Numbered from the stretch's first letter, positions 1 to 12,512 are shown. The stretch: 64,000 nt of DNA from Lentinus brumalis (GCA_001792895.1 MARA01000005.1:682001-746000); one strand, 5' to 3'. Notes: a model not told the origin generated them from the letters alone. Made by a program: numbers and translations.

Positions 1-367
1 GCGTCGACCAGGCTGCACGACGCTTGCGTAGGTCAGCGCAGCTCGTATGCGCAGAATCTCAGTGCTCACCTCGAGTTCACCCTGCGCCGGCGGACGGCGA
101 CATGGGGGCGCGGGACAAGGTGAGTGGACGACCTTAAGCACCAGGGGAGCTACCTTATCATATGAACACTGCCCGATAGGAACGCAAGTCAGGTGACGGT
201 CATAGACTTTCTATCTATGGGGAACCCATACTGAGATCGCCAGCTGGCAGCAGGAACAGAAGGAACTCCCGGTTCCTTGTAGCTGTGTCTTCCGGCATCG
301 CATCAAATTCTGTCCTGGTTATCGTGTGAAGTACTGTCCGCACCCTTGAACGCCGCCGATGACACGG

Positions 368-374
368 ATATAAG
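368..374 (+). promoter_or_regulatory. Possible TATA element of DUF4419 copy 1
   Basis: The motif ATATAAG lies 50 bp upstream of the chosen ATG at 424. The same motif is kept 46 bp upstream of the second copy's ATG (12268-12274, reverse strand), although the intervening spacer has small indels. Position and conservation fit a TATA box; no expression evidence is available. Confidence 0.35.
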
Positions 375-423
375 TCTCACAAGCAAGTGTCCGAGTTCCC
401 AACATCCTTTCCCGCCCGTCGAC

Positions 424-2100
424 ATGCCGGTGACTTTCGATGTCGCCCAGAAAGTGCCTTCGGCCTATCAGTTGAAGAGGCAGCCTCTCGACCATCTCGA
501 CGTCTTGAGAGAGGCGTGTGATGATCAGGCATCACGATGCCGCGACATGCTGCAGACCTCCATCACCCGCGATAATATCGCCAACCTCGTACCAAGGAGC
601 AACGGTTTCGTGCACGCCGCGCTGGAGGCCTACGGAGGACATCATCATCTACGAATTCGGTAAGTGCACATCGTTGTATTCCTCGCGGGTGAGCCCGACT
701 GACGAGGTGTTCCTCCCAGGCCAGACGACGTGTGGTTGGCTATCCTTACCCAGCTGAGCTTCTAGTACGTGCCGAAGTTTCTGCACAACGTCGATGGGTC
801 CCCGTCGCTGACTCAATTGTTGTGCAGTGTGAACGGACACGCGGAAGAGCTGCGTTCTTACTTCGTTGCGCATCAAGGGAAGAAGAAGCTCGTGGTGACA
901 ACATCCGGGGATCGCTACTCGAACGACTACGCTAGCATCTCGCGCCAATTCACATCCCTGATCCACGAAAATGTATGCTCCTCGTCGTGCTCGCATCATC
1001 GACGTCTTCCATGATCCATCTGACTTGTCACCCAGGTCGTGGACAGCACACTCGTTGAGTGGATACTCCCGGACTTTACTAGCACCACCTGGCACGACCG
1101 TACGATCGGGTCTATGGTCATGATGTCCACTTTGAAAGCGTGCGTCTCTCCTGAACCTGTCGCGCTTCCGTCACACTAACCCAAGTTCCCTTGCCACAGA
1201 TATTTCGAGTACTTCGTCTCCATCGAGTGCGGGATCCCGACCGTGACACTCGAAGGCGAGAAAGCCGACTGGGAGGAGATACACCGCCGCCTCTACCGGC
1301 TCTACGAGCTCGGCGACGAGCCCTCCGTATGGGCCGACATGCTGCGCCCCATCCTCAGCCGCTTCGTCGACGCGTTCGACGGCAAGCCCGACGTCCAGTT
1401 CTGGGAGCGCGTCGCGTACCAGAGCACAGTGTCGTGCGGGGAGCTCGCATTGAGCGGCTGGATCACCGCGTTCTGCTTGTGGTCGCCGGAAGGCAAGTGG
1501 TTGCCATGGGAAAGCTTGCCAGCTATCCCAAAGCAGCCCCGGTTCCGCCTCCTGTCGTGCGTCCGCCGTGGAAGGAGCCTGTCGAGGCTGGTGGCCCGCC
1601 CAAGGGAAATGCTTTGACACGGGCGGGGAAACGGCTCTCGAGGGCTTGGCCTGCACTGCTGGGCCGAAAGAGCGGCGAAAGACGCAAGGTGGTATACGAG
1701 CCTTTGTCTCAGAAAACTTCAGAGCACGGGGCGGTGGAGGCATCGAATGAGTCAGCACAAGAGAAGCCACAACGCAGCTTGGTCGAACACGGTGAGCACT
1801 CGCCCTGAGGGCGCTCGATGTCTTGAATCGTGCTCATGGAAGGGTAACTCGAATGCAGGTCGACATGGAGGCCTCGAAATCGATGGCGTTCAGTACTGCA
1901 CCATCCCCACCGACTCGCTCCCAGCTGGATACAGCGAGGTCGACGTCATCGTGGTCGATAATGGCAAAGCCCTATATTGTAAGATGGTCGCGGGGCATGT
2001 TGCCATTGCAGTGTCTTCGAGCAAGCCGGACGGGCAGCTGGACACGTTGAGCCCATCCACGCATTGGTTCATGTTCGAGAAGACTTCGAAGTACCTGTGA
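424..2100 (+). CDS. DUF4419 domain protein, copy 1 (one-base frameshift)
   Basis: Six exons fit: 424-659, 720-764, 828-972, 1036-1139, 1200-1791 and 1859-2100, all with GT-AG ends. The product of about 454 aa has the DUF4419 pattern: an N-terminal region, then VNGHAEELRSYFVAHQGKKK, a block around STLKAYFEYFVSIECGIPTV, and SGWITAFCLWSPEGKW, ending in a GVQY...AGYSEVDV segment. The family is common in fungi, often multi-copy, and has no known biochemical role. Exon lengths sum to 1364 nt. Copy 2 has CCCCC where this copy has CCCC (1537-1540), so the frame breaks in exon 5 and resumes one frame over; adding one base gives 455 codons. I start at 424 because it is the first ATG and matches copy 2. 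It is either a very young pseudogene or a homopolymer error; I favour the error. Confidence 0.8.
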
Positions 2101-2360
2101 TCCTCAGTGACAGCCAAATTGTGTCCAGGACCTCGGTACTGTACTTGTAAATGCGCCCAAGAAATGCGATTGCGGTCAATTTGCGGAGCGTTAATGTACC
2201 TCCTGGCGATGAATATTCGCGTATCGTAGCCTACGCGCGCGTAGTCAGTTTTCACCGGGGATGAATACCAACACACAGCAGCACACCCTCATTGTCACCA
2301 CTTGCAGGCTCACAGCTGAGGGCCGCTACCGCGAAAAAAAACACGTCGTGGCATGAATAT

Positions 2361-2438
2361 AGGCACTGCCAGGAATCGAACCTGGGTTATGAGAACTTTC
2401 GTCAGAATCTCAAGTGATAACCGCTACACTACAGCGCC
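2361..2438 (-). tRNA. tRNA-Gln (CTG) with 6-nt intron
   Basis: On the minus strand a full cloverleaf can be drawn. The acceptor stem GGCGCTG pairs with CAGTGCC (one G-T), the D arm contains the GTGTAGCGGTTATCAC block typical of fungal tRNA-Gln, and the anticodon stem is TGAGA/TCTCA. The T arm is CCAGG-TTCGATT-CCTGG and the discriminator is T. The anticodon loop holds 13 nt; taking anticodon CTG followed by A leaves six extra bases (CGAAAG) at the usual intron position 37/38. The mature length is then 72 nt, as expected. The 2101-2360 interval beside it holds nothing else I recognise. Confidence 0.85.
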
Positions 2439-2439
2439 T

Positions 2440-5135
2440 TAGTGATCTGCGTGGTGCGAGCAACCTCAACACAAACTGCCGATACGTGGACCTCGCCAAA
2501 CCTCGAACTCCCTCCCACAGTGGCATCAGAGCTCGAAGCATGTGCGAAGACAGGCTGGAGCCTTCGCGCAAAACGGCATTCGGCACAGAGCCTATTCCTC
2601 CGACGGTCGCCACAGGAGGTTATCCTGCGCGAGACGGGCTGTCCCGGGGTCCTCGAACGCAAGGAACAGCTTCCCCCGGACGAAGTGCGCGCTTTAGCTG
2701 TGGAAATCATGTCAAGTGGCCGCCGTGTACCGGCAAGAATGTTTGTGCATTGCTTGGAGTGCTTCTGGACAACATGTCTGCAGCCCGCGAGGGACAGGAC
2801 TGACATAGTTGTATGGTGGAGATGGTAGCGAGAGCTTGAGGACGACTGTGACCCCGGGTCAGTCGGGCACGCACGGTATGCGGGACGACCGGCGACGGGC
2901 GGTGATTATTGGTTCTCGTACTTGCTCGAGTCGCTGTGCAGTGTGAGAGACTCCCAGGTCTCAGAGCAACATATCAAGTATAGATACATACGAGTACTTA
3001 GTCGAGTGACCTGGTGCACGTCGTGTCAGTCGGCCGTTAGTGAGTGCCGGGAAAGCTCGTGAATCGTGGCGAAATGGACGATCCAAGGAGCGAGGACATG
3101 CGGCCATGCGGACTCCGGCGGGACACCCGAGCGAATACTTGAACTTGAGCGGTCGAGCAGTCACCTGCAGGATGTCGAGGGCAGTGCAGCACGAGCTTCG
3201 CAAGGGGAAGATCACAGAGTGTCAGGGCCCAACTGATACTGAGGAAGCGGTGGGAACGTACTTTGCATCGAGGCTCATAGCAGTGGGTGGCTGACTGGCT
3301 GTGTCCTCCTCCAACGAGTCAGCACTGGGTAGGTACTTACTTGACAATCATATGGAGACGGCAAGTCACCCTCAGCACCAGGATCGTCAGACCCAAGAGC
3401 ACGCGTGATGGGTGATCTGCGGATTGCGTTCTTCCACCAGGGCCGGGTGAGCACCACTAGTCCCGTTACCGCGTTAGGCTGCCGTGGGCATGGAGTGCTG
3501 CGCGCGTTTGGTTGTGAAGATATTGCGCACATCCGGCACCCTGGTACTGTATATGTGGTTGCGGACGCGCAGGCGCTGATTCGCATGTCAGAGAGGGGAC
3601 GGTGTGATAGACGCAAGTCGCTGGAGCTCACATACGCCGAAGACACGTCTGGTGTGTGGTTACACCTCCGTCTGTCACTGCCGTCGATCACGCCGGCCGG
3701 GATGTCATATTGCCCCGTAGGTTGGACAGCCGGGCGTCCGTGCGTCGTATCCCGAAGCAGCGAGGTTCGCATTTACGGCGGCGGGAGAAGCTCAAGGTTC
3801 AGCGTGAGACGACATCACAGGGATGCACCGGGAGCGCGAGGAACCCGGCGGGGGAGGCTCAGAGAAGGCCTACACGGGGTCAATGCAGATCATGACGTTG
3901 ACTCTCCCGGACGTACGCCAGCGCGAGTCGCGACATACGGCGGGTATTAATCGCACGACGTCAATTTCACGACAACGTGGGTTATTGAGGCGTCGTTGAC
4001 GAGTGCTTGGAAGTGAGTTCGAACTTCGCTGTGCCACAAAGGCCGCAGTCGCCCCCCGTACGCGGGACACGATGCTGACATCCATCATGCAGGGGGGCAT
4101 CTATCACTCGTGCTGTGCTACTGAGTGAATGGATGGTCAGCGGGTCGGCTGTGAGAACAGAAGAAATGAGAGAAGCCCGAGCTACTTTGATATCGCGAAA
4201 ATGCTCGCGTCGCCGCCTTCCCAGACCACATATGTTGGTATACCGGCATAGGCGTCAGCGACGCAGGCCATGCATATTCTTGAGCGGCTGGAACGGACAA
4301 AGTCGACGAGCTGGCATATGATACGAATGTCGGTGCCTTGCCTCAGTCATTGGGAATGGTTTGACAAGTGAGGTAAGTCGAGGCCGCGATCAACGTTGAC
4401 AGGAAGGTTTCGCCATCATCCTTGATGCTTACTCCAGCTCCGAAGATTCACAGAGGCGAGACAGGCCCCAGGCCGCGGGCGCGCACGAGAACAGTAGCGG
4501 CGGTGGCTCAGTTCATAGATTGGACGCTCCAGCTCGTATGTGGCGAGAAAGAGGGTCATTCATATCGCCGAGGTGAGTGTACTGCATTTATGTGGCTCGA
4601 TCGAGCGCCTCTAGCCCGGATCGAATGCGGGGACGTCCTCGGGGGTGCTCAGGCATGCGCGACACACTCGTCGGGGGAGCAGGGATGGGAACACGGTGCT
4701 GAGAGTTTGATAGCGAAGATGATGGTCGAAGACAAGCTGTGGCAGAAGAGGACGAGCTCTGACAGCACCGCGCGCCTGCATGCCTTCCATACCGGGGACA
4801 AACCAGGGCGGCCGCGGCCGGCAACTGTGTCCCATAATATGAGGCCGCGGCGAAGACAGGGACGTCCCCGCAGAGTGTGTTGCTGCACGGATGGAAAGCG
4901 CGTCGCGACACACTGGATGCAGCACGATGGTGTGCGCGTCGTCGGGAGGAGGCAGGAGGGGGATGGGGGGATGCTGCGAAATACAAGGAGATCTGGATCG
5001 GTCGTATGGGAGGCAAATTACGGTCGCTGGCGAGGCGTTCCTTGCTGCACTCTCGACCGCGACCGCCCCGTCCCCGACGGCAAGACCAGCGTCCCCCACT
5101 CGTTTCTTATTTTCTTTCTTCCGGCGTGCTCCCGT
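2440..5135. other. Gene-poor interval, no supported gene
   Basis: About 2.7 kb between the tRNA and the RING-PH-VWA gene. Reading frames here are short, in conflicting phases and without recognisable motifs. The last 150 bp before 5136 are pyrimidine-rich, as fungal 5' leaders often are, and probably contain the promoter and leader of the downstream gene. Confidence 0.5.
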
Positions 5136-8100
5136 ATGAGGTCGGAATTCTCCTCTGTCGCCTCGACAGGTTGGATCCCGCAGAACCAGAACCAGAGCAC
5201 GCCCGTCAGGCATCAGTCCTCCCAGCTTCATCAGTCCAACTCCCATCACTTCCTTCCTCCCTCTTCCCCCTCCCTCACCCCCCGTGCCCGCACGGCGTCC
5301 ACCAACAACAAGGCCAGCTCGTTCGCTGCCTCCGTGCGCTCCGTCTTCCACCGCTCGCCCCATCGCGCGACCTCCGCCGCGTCTCTCCACTCGGCATACT
5401 CCGCCAGCAGTTCCTCTGTAAAGCCCCCGTCCTACTCCTCCAACCCCGACTCCAGCAACCTCCATCCTTACTCCTCCATGGTCGCTGCACCTCTACCTGT
5501 TGTATCAAGCCACGACGCCTCGGACGAGGAGGCCGAGTGCCCCGTTTGTCTCGAGCCCTTGAGCTCGTCCTTCAGGCTCCCCGGAGAGAAGCCTCACATC
5601 GTCCCCGAGTGTGGACACTCCCTTCATGAGGTGAGCACTGTCTCTCCACGCGCATCTTGTCTTGGAGAACCCCCCTGTCCTTCTCTTCATTCCCATCTAC
5701 CTCGTACACCGATACCCCGTATCGACGGCGCAGCGACTCTCCAACGCCGCACTAGTTCCCACGTCCCGCGCCTGCGCCTACCCCGCAGTTGCTCTACTTC
5801 GGTATTGCCTGCTTCACGACTGTACACTTCATGTGTCAGATCTCGCGCTCAGACTCGTGGTCCTTTGGGTACGTGCGGGAGAGGGACAGCTGAGACTCGC
5901 CATTCCCGCCCGCTCGCCCTTGGACGTGTTCTCCTGCAACTAGACCCGCTTCTACGTTGAGCCCCGTCGGACACGCACCCTCGACTGTGACCTGGAGGTC
6001 GAGCCCGCTCCCGCCATCCTGCCTTGATCGGGGCAACAGTGCGCCCGGCGCGGCGGCCTGTCGCTCTAGCCCGTCATCACGCCCTTTGGCGTCGCATTTG
6101 CGTGCATCTAAGGCCCGCATCTGTCGAGCGGGACGTCGGGAAGGGTGCTCCCTCGCTACTTGCGGTGTGGCGCAAGCTTTAGGGCTCGAAGCCCCGATGC
6201 AGACTTGAACCATATTTGGTAGTCACGCGCATATTGCAGCGAAGCGGTAGCGCGCGTCCCTCGATCGCTCGTGTCTGTCGCGCATTCCGCTCCCGTCTGT
6301 CGTCGAGCGCAGTGCCTGAAGTCGCGCACAATTGTCGATATGAGCGACCTGTTATACGCGATGCTAACCTTGATTTGCGCTAGGCATGCTTCACTGCTGT
6401 ATATGGCCCACCGCCTGGCCCATCTCGCGCCGGTGGTGTTATCCGCAAGTCCAACCTTGGAGTTTGCGGAGTATGTAGAAGACCGATGAAAGTGGGCGAC
6501 GGCGACGGAGGCAAATCGAACAGTGCGTACACGCAGTATCTGCGAACGTAGCCGATGCTGAGATCCCTTAGAATTGGCCGCCCTGACGGGAATGGGTGAT
6601 CCTGCGCTACAGGGTCTCTTCCCCGGGCGCGACACGCCCTCGTCGATGCGCTCGTTCAACGGCCACGGACCCCAGCACGGACGTGGTGCGGTGCCTCAGA
6701 AGCCTTTTGACCCAACTGAGGACGACCCGGTCGAACACAAGTCCGCCCACTCGCAGGAGCAATCGCACTACGTTGTCGCTCCCTCTATCCACGTCCAGTC
6801 CGAGTTTGCGACCATAACGCGGACGTCGGACACGAGTCAACCACTGACATGCCTCGTTGTGGTCGAACTCCCTGGAAAACGGACCAACACTGTCCCCGGC
6901 TCCGTCATGCCCTCCGAGCCATATACACCAACGCCGAAGAACACAAGCGTCTATCGCGAAGGCAGCAATCACTCTGTACACTCGGGCCCACATTCGAACG
7001 ACTACTCCATGTCGCCCAAGTCCCACTATATCTCCGCTGACCGGCAGTCGCAGAATGGCTCCCACCACATGTCCCCATCGACATCTCATGACCCGCTGGT
7101 CGCCTCGCCCCTCGAGCGCGAGATCATCCAAGATGAGGACAACTCGCCATTCAGCGCGATTACGGAGGACCTCAGGAACCGTATCATCGACTGGAAGGGC
7201 CACCCTCTCTCCGGACTGGGCCCGCTCCAGATGTACGATCTCCTGTCGGTACGGCGAGACGCGCTCGTGCGCGAGTTCTTCGTCTACCTGTTTAAGGAAG
7301 CGATCATCTGCGTTGTCGAGGAGAAGAAGCGGACCCTTGGCCGCCTCCTCTCCTCCGCGGGCGCGGCGTCCGCGTTCGGCGACGGCACAGGGTCTGGCTC
7401 TATCAGCGGCGGCAACTCGCAGCGTGGCGTTCTCCGCTTGAAGGGCCGCATCTACATCAGGCATATCAAGAATGTCACAGACACGTCGGTGTCTGGCGAG
7501 CTGAGCCTGACAATCGACATGGAGGACGAGCGGCTAGACTCGTTCATCCTCATCTTCAAGGACCGGTCATCCTTGGAGACATGGAAGGCGCATATCCAGG
7601 CACTCGTCGCGCTCTACGGGCAGACGAGCGGACAAGTGTCGCAGCCCCCATCACAAACTGACTACGGACGTTCCCCGGATCTCGAGGAGTTCGGCGGGAG
7701 CGCGAAGGCGGCGCGGATGCTCAGCGATGAATTCGGCGGCAGCCAGAAGGCGATGCGCATGCTGAGCGGGAGCACGACGAACACCACGGTCAGTACCGCC
7801 GATAGCTTGCTGAATGGATCAGCGCGGTCGACAGTGTCTTCTAACACGTCGTATGGTTCCGCTTCGCTCGGACCGCGTGCGGGCCTCCACCAGAAACTGT
7901 CCACGCTCGAGGAGGACGACGAGCTCAGCAGGTACTCGTCGCCGACGCCGCTCGTGGCCCCGCACATGTCGACCGGCCCGTCCAACTCGCTTACCCCTCT
8001 CCCGCATGCGCACATGGACCTCATCCTCGTCATCTCCGTGCCCGGCCCGAACTCGACCCCGAGCACGGCTGCGCTGAAGATGCGTGTCATCAGGACGTCG

Positions 8101-9675
8101 CTGGACTTCATCCTCGCTTCGCTGGCGCCCAAAGATCGCCTGAGCTTGGTGACGTTCGAAGTGGGCATTGGCGGGAGGGTGCGGAGGACGCCGTTCCTGT
8201 CCGTCGGGAAGGCGCCGAGCCGGCAGCGGCTGTCCAAGTTCATCGAGGACATCGGACGGCGGGATGATTTCGACGACGAGTTCCTCGTCAGGGTGTCGCA
8301 GGAGGACAAGACGGACGTCGTGACGGCTGTCAACAATGGTGAGTCGCGGTGACGTTTATGGGCGCGCTGTCTCGACTTTGGCTGATCGCTATACAGGCCT
8401 GGACATCGTGCTGCAGCGCAAGTCGCGGAACCCCGTCACGGGCTTCGTGCTTGTCAGCGACTCGTCAGACACGACACGGCGGGCGCAGATGGACCTGGTC
8501 CTCGCGCGTGCCGAGGCTGCGAATGTCCCCATCCACTCGTTCGGATATGGCCGGTCGCACGACCCGGCATCGCTCTGGCTCATGTCGAACCACACGAGCG
8601 GGACGTACACGTTCGTGAAGGACTGGTATGACCTCCGGGACTGCCTGGCGGGATGCATCGGTGGCATGATGTCGATTGCGATCATGAACATGAAGCTGCA
8701 CCTGAAGATCGTCGACGGCAACCGCTTCCGCATCCGGAAGATCTCTGGTGGCCCACTTGCGATCCTCTCGTCGGACGGCCGCGATGTCGACGTCGAGCTG
8801 GGCGAGCTACGCTATGGGGAGCGCAAGGAGATGCTCGTCGAGCTCGAGTTGGACAACAGCGACGTCTCGCAGAGCCCTATCTCGCCGCAGAACGCGATGT
8901 CGCCCCGCGCGCTCAACGCCACGGACGTCTTCAACCAGCGCATGGGCCTCGACGCGCTCTCGATCGGTGACTTCTCCGATCTTTCGGAGGGCATGATGGA
9001 CCGCATGATCGACGAAGTGCCCGTGTTCGAGGTCGACGGCTCGTTCTTCGACCCCAATGCGCAGAAGAACGTCTCGCGGCTGGCGCACCCTGTCCTGCTC
9101 ACAGTCACGCTCCTCCCGAACACGGGCAGCCGGCCACGCACGCCGGCTGCGACGAACGGGTCGGACCCGGTCATCGTCCGCAGGCGCATGGAGCTCCTTG
9201 CGTCGGACATGATCACGCGCATGCTCGTGCTGGTGTCAAGGCGGAACATGCCGCAGGCGCAGAAGCTGCTGAGCGAGACGCGGCGGATCCTGCACACGGT
9301 GCTGCAGAACATCTCGCAGTCGCTGCCTCCGCCACAGCGGGACGGGAGCGTCGCGGCAAGGAACCGCAAGGAGATGCTCGCGCTGTCGACGGTGCGGGCA
9401 ATTCAGGCGATCATGCAGGACATGCAGATCCTGTCGGAGGCGTTGGATGAGCAGGCGGATACGTTTGCGCTCGACCAACGGAACTTTGGCGCACAGCAGG
9501 TGAGCAGCAGTTGTTTGAGCGAACCCGACGTGCATGCTGACGGTGTGTGTAGGCCAAGGTACTGCGCGACCAGAAGAGCTGGAGCGGCAGGAGCGCGATC
9601 GAGCGTCTGTTCTGGACGATCGACAGTTCTATCGAGCTGGTCTCTCGAAGTACCGACTGGGTTGCGCGCGAGTGA
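5136..9675 (+). CDS. RING-PH-VWA protein, Far1/Ste5-like signalling scaffold
   Basis: Five exons fit exactly: 5136-5630, 6384-6522, 6572-8338, 8397-9499 and 9553-9675, giving 1208 aa. A Ser-rich N-terminus precedes a C3HC4 RING (about residues 133-200; CPVC, then CGHSLH split by intron 1, then CGVC). A PH-like domain (about 410-560) and a VWA domain (about 690-890) follow; the MIDAS motif is degenerate (VISVPGPN where DxSxS is expected). A VWA-associated helical C-terminus ends the protein. RING, PH and VWA in this order is the known architecture of fungal Far1/Ste5 scaffolds, which connect G-beta-gamma, the MAPK module and Cdc24 in pheromone response. The scaffold role is inferred from architecture. 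An alternative is a generic RING/VWA E3 ligase. Intron 1 is 753 nt, about ten times the usual length. The start at 5136 is the last in-frame ATG before conserved-looking sequence and is less certain than the rest. Confidence 0.75.
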
Positions 9676-10555
9676 TTGCGCTCGCGTTCGTTCCTGCTTC
9701 TATGTGTACCTATCTAACGCCTCGCTCCCACCACCGCTGTTCGCCACCTCGCTCTCGCTGTCTGTCTGTTGAGTTTCACCCGCGCGTCACTCCCCCACTC
9801 CCGCGAAACTGTACACGCTTATCTTGTTTGCATGTATCCATCCACTTCGTCGCATGCGGCCCCTCCCTTCCCTCGCTCTTGACCCCGCTCGTCTAGGCTC
9901 GTATCTCACCTATCTTTCTCTGGCTCTGTTTGCCAATCATCAATACCTCTGTACGGCTGTTTTTGTGATCTTGTTCTCTGCTCCGCAGCCTGTTTACCCC
10001 ACCTGTCCCTCGTTTACCCGTGTTTGATCGTTTGTCTTCCTCGCTTGTCTCCTACGGTATACCTTGCCGCGCGCCCTCGGATATCACAGGATCTGGGCGG
10101 GGCTAATCGTCGTTGGTCACGACTGGGCGCGGCCGAGCGTTGGGCTGGCCGTCGTGCGCCCGTCGCCCGCGGCCGCGTCCGTCGTCGGTCTGTATTTCTG
10201 TCGTGTAATGGTAGATAGAAGATATGCACATATGCACATGCCTTTCCTCCTCTTTCCTCTCCCTTCATGCCACCTCGCTTCGTGTCTATCTGACTGAACT
10301 GCCGTACGTTCGATATCTCCTCGTGCATGGACTCCGGAGGTTCACAGTGGTTTACATGGGCTATCCATCTCTCAGTGCCGAGCAAATTGGCTTGTCTGGG
10401 TACCATCAAGCTTTATCTCGTGATGATCTCACGATTCACCAGCCTGAGCAGCTGTGATTGATCTCTTCTCCAAACTTCATTTTACACAGTACGCAGCTTC
10501 TGAACATTGAGGCAATATCGTACACGTCCGGCGAACACTCAAGCAACCACTTCAT
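9676..10555. other. 3' flank and spacer, no gene seen
   Basis: This 880-bp interval lies between the stop codons of two convergent genes. Its first half is very pyrimidine-rich (repeated CTCGCT, CCTCC runs), then it becomes AT-richer. I see no open frame with coding character, no tRNA and no TE ends. Confidence 0.5.
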
Positions 10556-12222
10556 TCAGACAGAGGGTCCCTTCTTCTCGAACATGAACCAGTGCGCGGA
10601 CGGGCTCAACGTATCCAGCTGCCCGTCAGGCTTGCTCGGCGACACTGCAATCGCCACATGCCCTGCGACCATCTTACACTGTATGAGGTCGCCATTGTCG
10701 TCCACGATGACGTCCACCTCGCTGTAGCCAGCGGGGATCGAGCCGGTGGGGATAGTGTAGTACTGAACGCCATCGACCTCGAGGCCTCCATGTCGACCTG
10801 CATTCAAGTTACCCTTCCATGAGCACAATTCAAGCATCGAGCGCCTTCAGGACGAGTGCATACCGTGTTCGACCAAGCTGCGCCGTGGCTTTTCTTGTCC
10901 TGACGTACTCGATGCCTCCACCGCCGCCTGCAACGAAGTCTTCTGAGACGAAGGCTCGTATACCACCTTGCGTCTGTCGCCGCTCTTGCGGAGCAGTGCA
11001 GGCCAAGACCTCGAGAGCCGTTTGCCCGCTCGTATCAGTGTATTTCCCTTGGATGGGCCACCAGCCTCGACAGGCTCCTTCCACGGCGGACGTACGACAG
11101 GAGGCGGAACCGGGGGCTGCTTTGGGATAGCTGGCAACCTGTTCCATGGTAGCCACTCGCCTCCGGGTGACCACAGGCAGAACGCGGTAATCCAGCCGTT
11201 CACCGCGGGCTCCCCGCACGACACACCGGTATTGTGCACGACGTGCTCCCAGAACTGGACGTCGGGGTTGCCGTCGAACGCGTCGACGAAGCGGCTGAGG
11301 ATGGGGCGCAGCATGTCGGCCCATACGGAGGGCTCGTCGCCGAGCTCGTAGAGCCGGTAGAGGCGGCGGTGTATCTCTTCCCAGTCGGCTTTCTCGCCTT
11401 CGAGTGTCACGGTCGGGATCCCGCACTCGATGGAGACGAAGTACTCGAAATATCTGTGGCAAGGGAACTTGGGTTAGTGTGACGGAAGGGCGACAGGTTC
11501 AGGAGAGACGCACGCTTTCAAAGTGGACATCATGACCATAGACCCGATCGTACGGTCGTGCCAGGTGGTGCTAGTAAAGTCCGGGAGTATCCACTCAACG
11601 AGTGTGCTGTCCACGACCTGAGTGGCAGTTCAGACGGAGGACATCGATGATGCGAGGACGACAAGAAGCACACATTCTGGTGGATCAGAGTTGCGAACTG
11701 TCGGGAGATGCCAGCGTAGTCAACCGAGTAGCGATCCCCGGACGTTGTCACCACGAGCCTCTTCTTTCCTTGGTGCGCCACGAAATAAGAACGCAAATCT
11801 TCCGCGTGTGCATTCACACTGCAAATCCAATGTCAACGGCGGGAACCAATCAAGTTTGTGCAGGAACTCCGACACGTACTAGAAGCTTAGCTGGGTAAGG
11901 ATAGCCAACCACACATCGTCTGGCCTGGCGGAGGAACACCTCGTCAATCGGGCTCACCCGCGAGGAATACAACGATGTGCACTTACCGAATTCGTAGATG
12001 ATGATGTCCTCCGTAGGCCTCCAGCGCGGCGTGGACGAAACCGTTGCTCCTTGGTACGAGGTTGGCGATATTATCGCGGGTGATGGAGGTCTGCAGCATG
12101 TCGCGGCATCGTGATGCCTGATCATCACACGCCTCTCTCAAGACGTCGAGATGGTCGAGAGGCTGCCTCTTCAACTGATAGGCCGAAGGCACTTTCTGGG
12201 CGACATCGAAAGTCACCGGCAT
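10556..12222 (-). CDS. DUF4419 domain protein, copy 2 (intact)
   Basis: Six minus-strand exons fit: 12222-11987, 11924-11880, 11818-11674, 11617-11514, 11453-10864 and 10797-10556. They sum to 1362 nt, an uninterrupted 453-aa protein. The first 79 residues are identical to copy 1, and the diagnostic DUF4419 blocks are all present (VNAHAEDLRSYFVAHQGKKR, SGWITAFCLWSPGGEW, GVQYYTIPTGSIPAGYSEVD). The C-terminus differs from copy 1 (KKGPSV against TSKYL). Intron positions match copy 1 exactly, so the duplication was DNA-level, not via RNA. The function of the family is unknown. Because this copy keeps the five-C run, it is the better template for the frame of copy 1. Confidence 0.85.
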
Positions 12223-12512
12223 GTCGATGGGCGGGAAAGGACGTTGGAAACTCCGACACTTGTGGGACTTATATCCTTACCATCGGCGGCGTCCTAGGGT
12301 GTAGACTGTACTTCACACGTTTGACAGGACAGAACATGATGCGATGCAGGAGGACGCAGCTACAAGGAACCGGGAGTTCCTTCCGTTCCTGCTGGCGGTT
12401 TCAGTCTGGGTTCCCATTAGATAGAACAGTCTATGAGTGCGGCCCGGCCGTCACCTGATATGCCTTCCTATCGACGCGACGCGCAGTGCTCACATGGGTA
12501 TGATAATGGAGC
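10556..12512 (-). repeat. Right arm of the ~2-kb inverted repeat
   Basis: Mirror copy of 138-2100, with similarity continuing through the promoter region to about 12512 (caccaggggagctcc read on the minus strand). Beyond the DUF4419 stop codon at 10556 the sequence no longer matches the left arm. Confidence 0.85.

Larger units (their letters stand above)
138..2100 (+). repeat. Left arm of a ~2-kb inverted repeat
   Basis: This arm carries a DUF4419 gene plus about 290 bp of upstream DNA. The same sequence recurs in reverse at about 10556-12512. Similarity starts near the shared motif caccaggggagct (138-150 here) and stops abruptly at the stop codon, so the two 3' flanks are unrelated. The arms differ by scattered substitutions and small indels. 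They enclose about 8.4 kb holding a tRNA and the RING-PH-VWA gene. Confidence 0.85.

Noticed and set aside
2429..2828. Overlapping ~125-aa frames on both strands at 2.4-2.8 kb
   Set aside because: They overlap the tRNA, conflict in phase and show no conserved motifs or splice support.
3405..3950. 181-aa plus-strand frame
   Set aside because: Low-likelihood composition, no motif and no promoter or splice evidence.
4422..5135. N-terminal extension of the RING-PH-VWA protein by about 238 residues
   Set aside because: The frame is open but its composition (many Cys, Arg, Trp, no pattern) looks like non-coding GC-rich sequence. The pyrimidine-rich stretch before 5136 fits a leader better.
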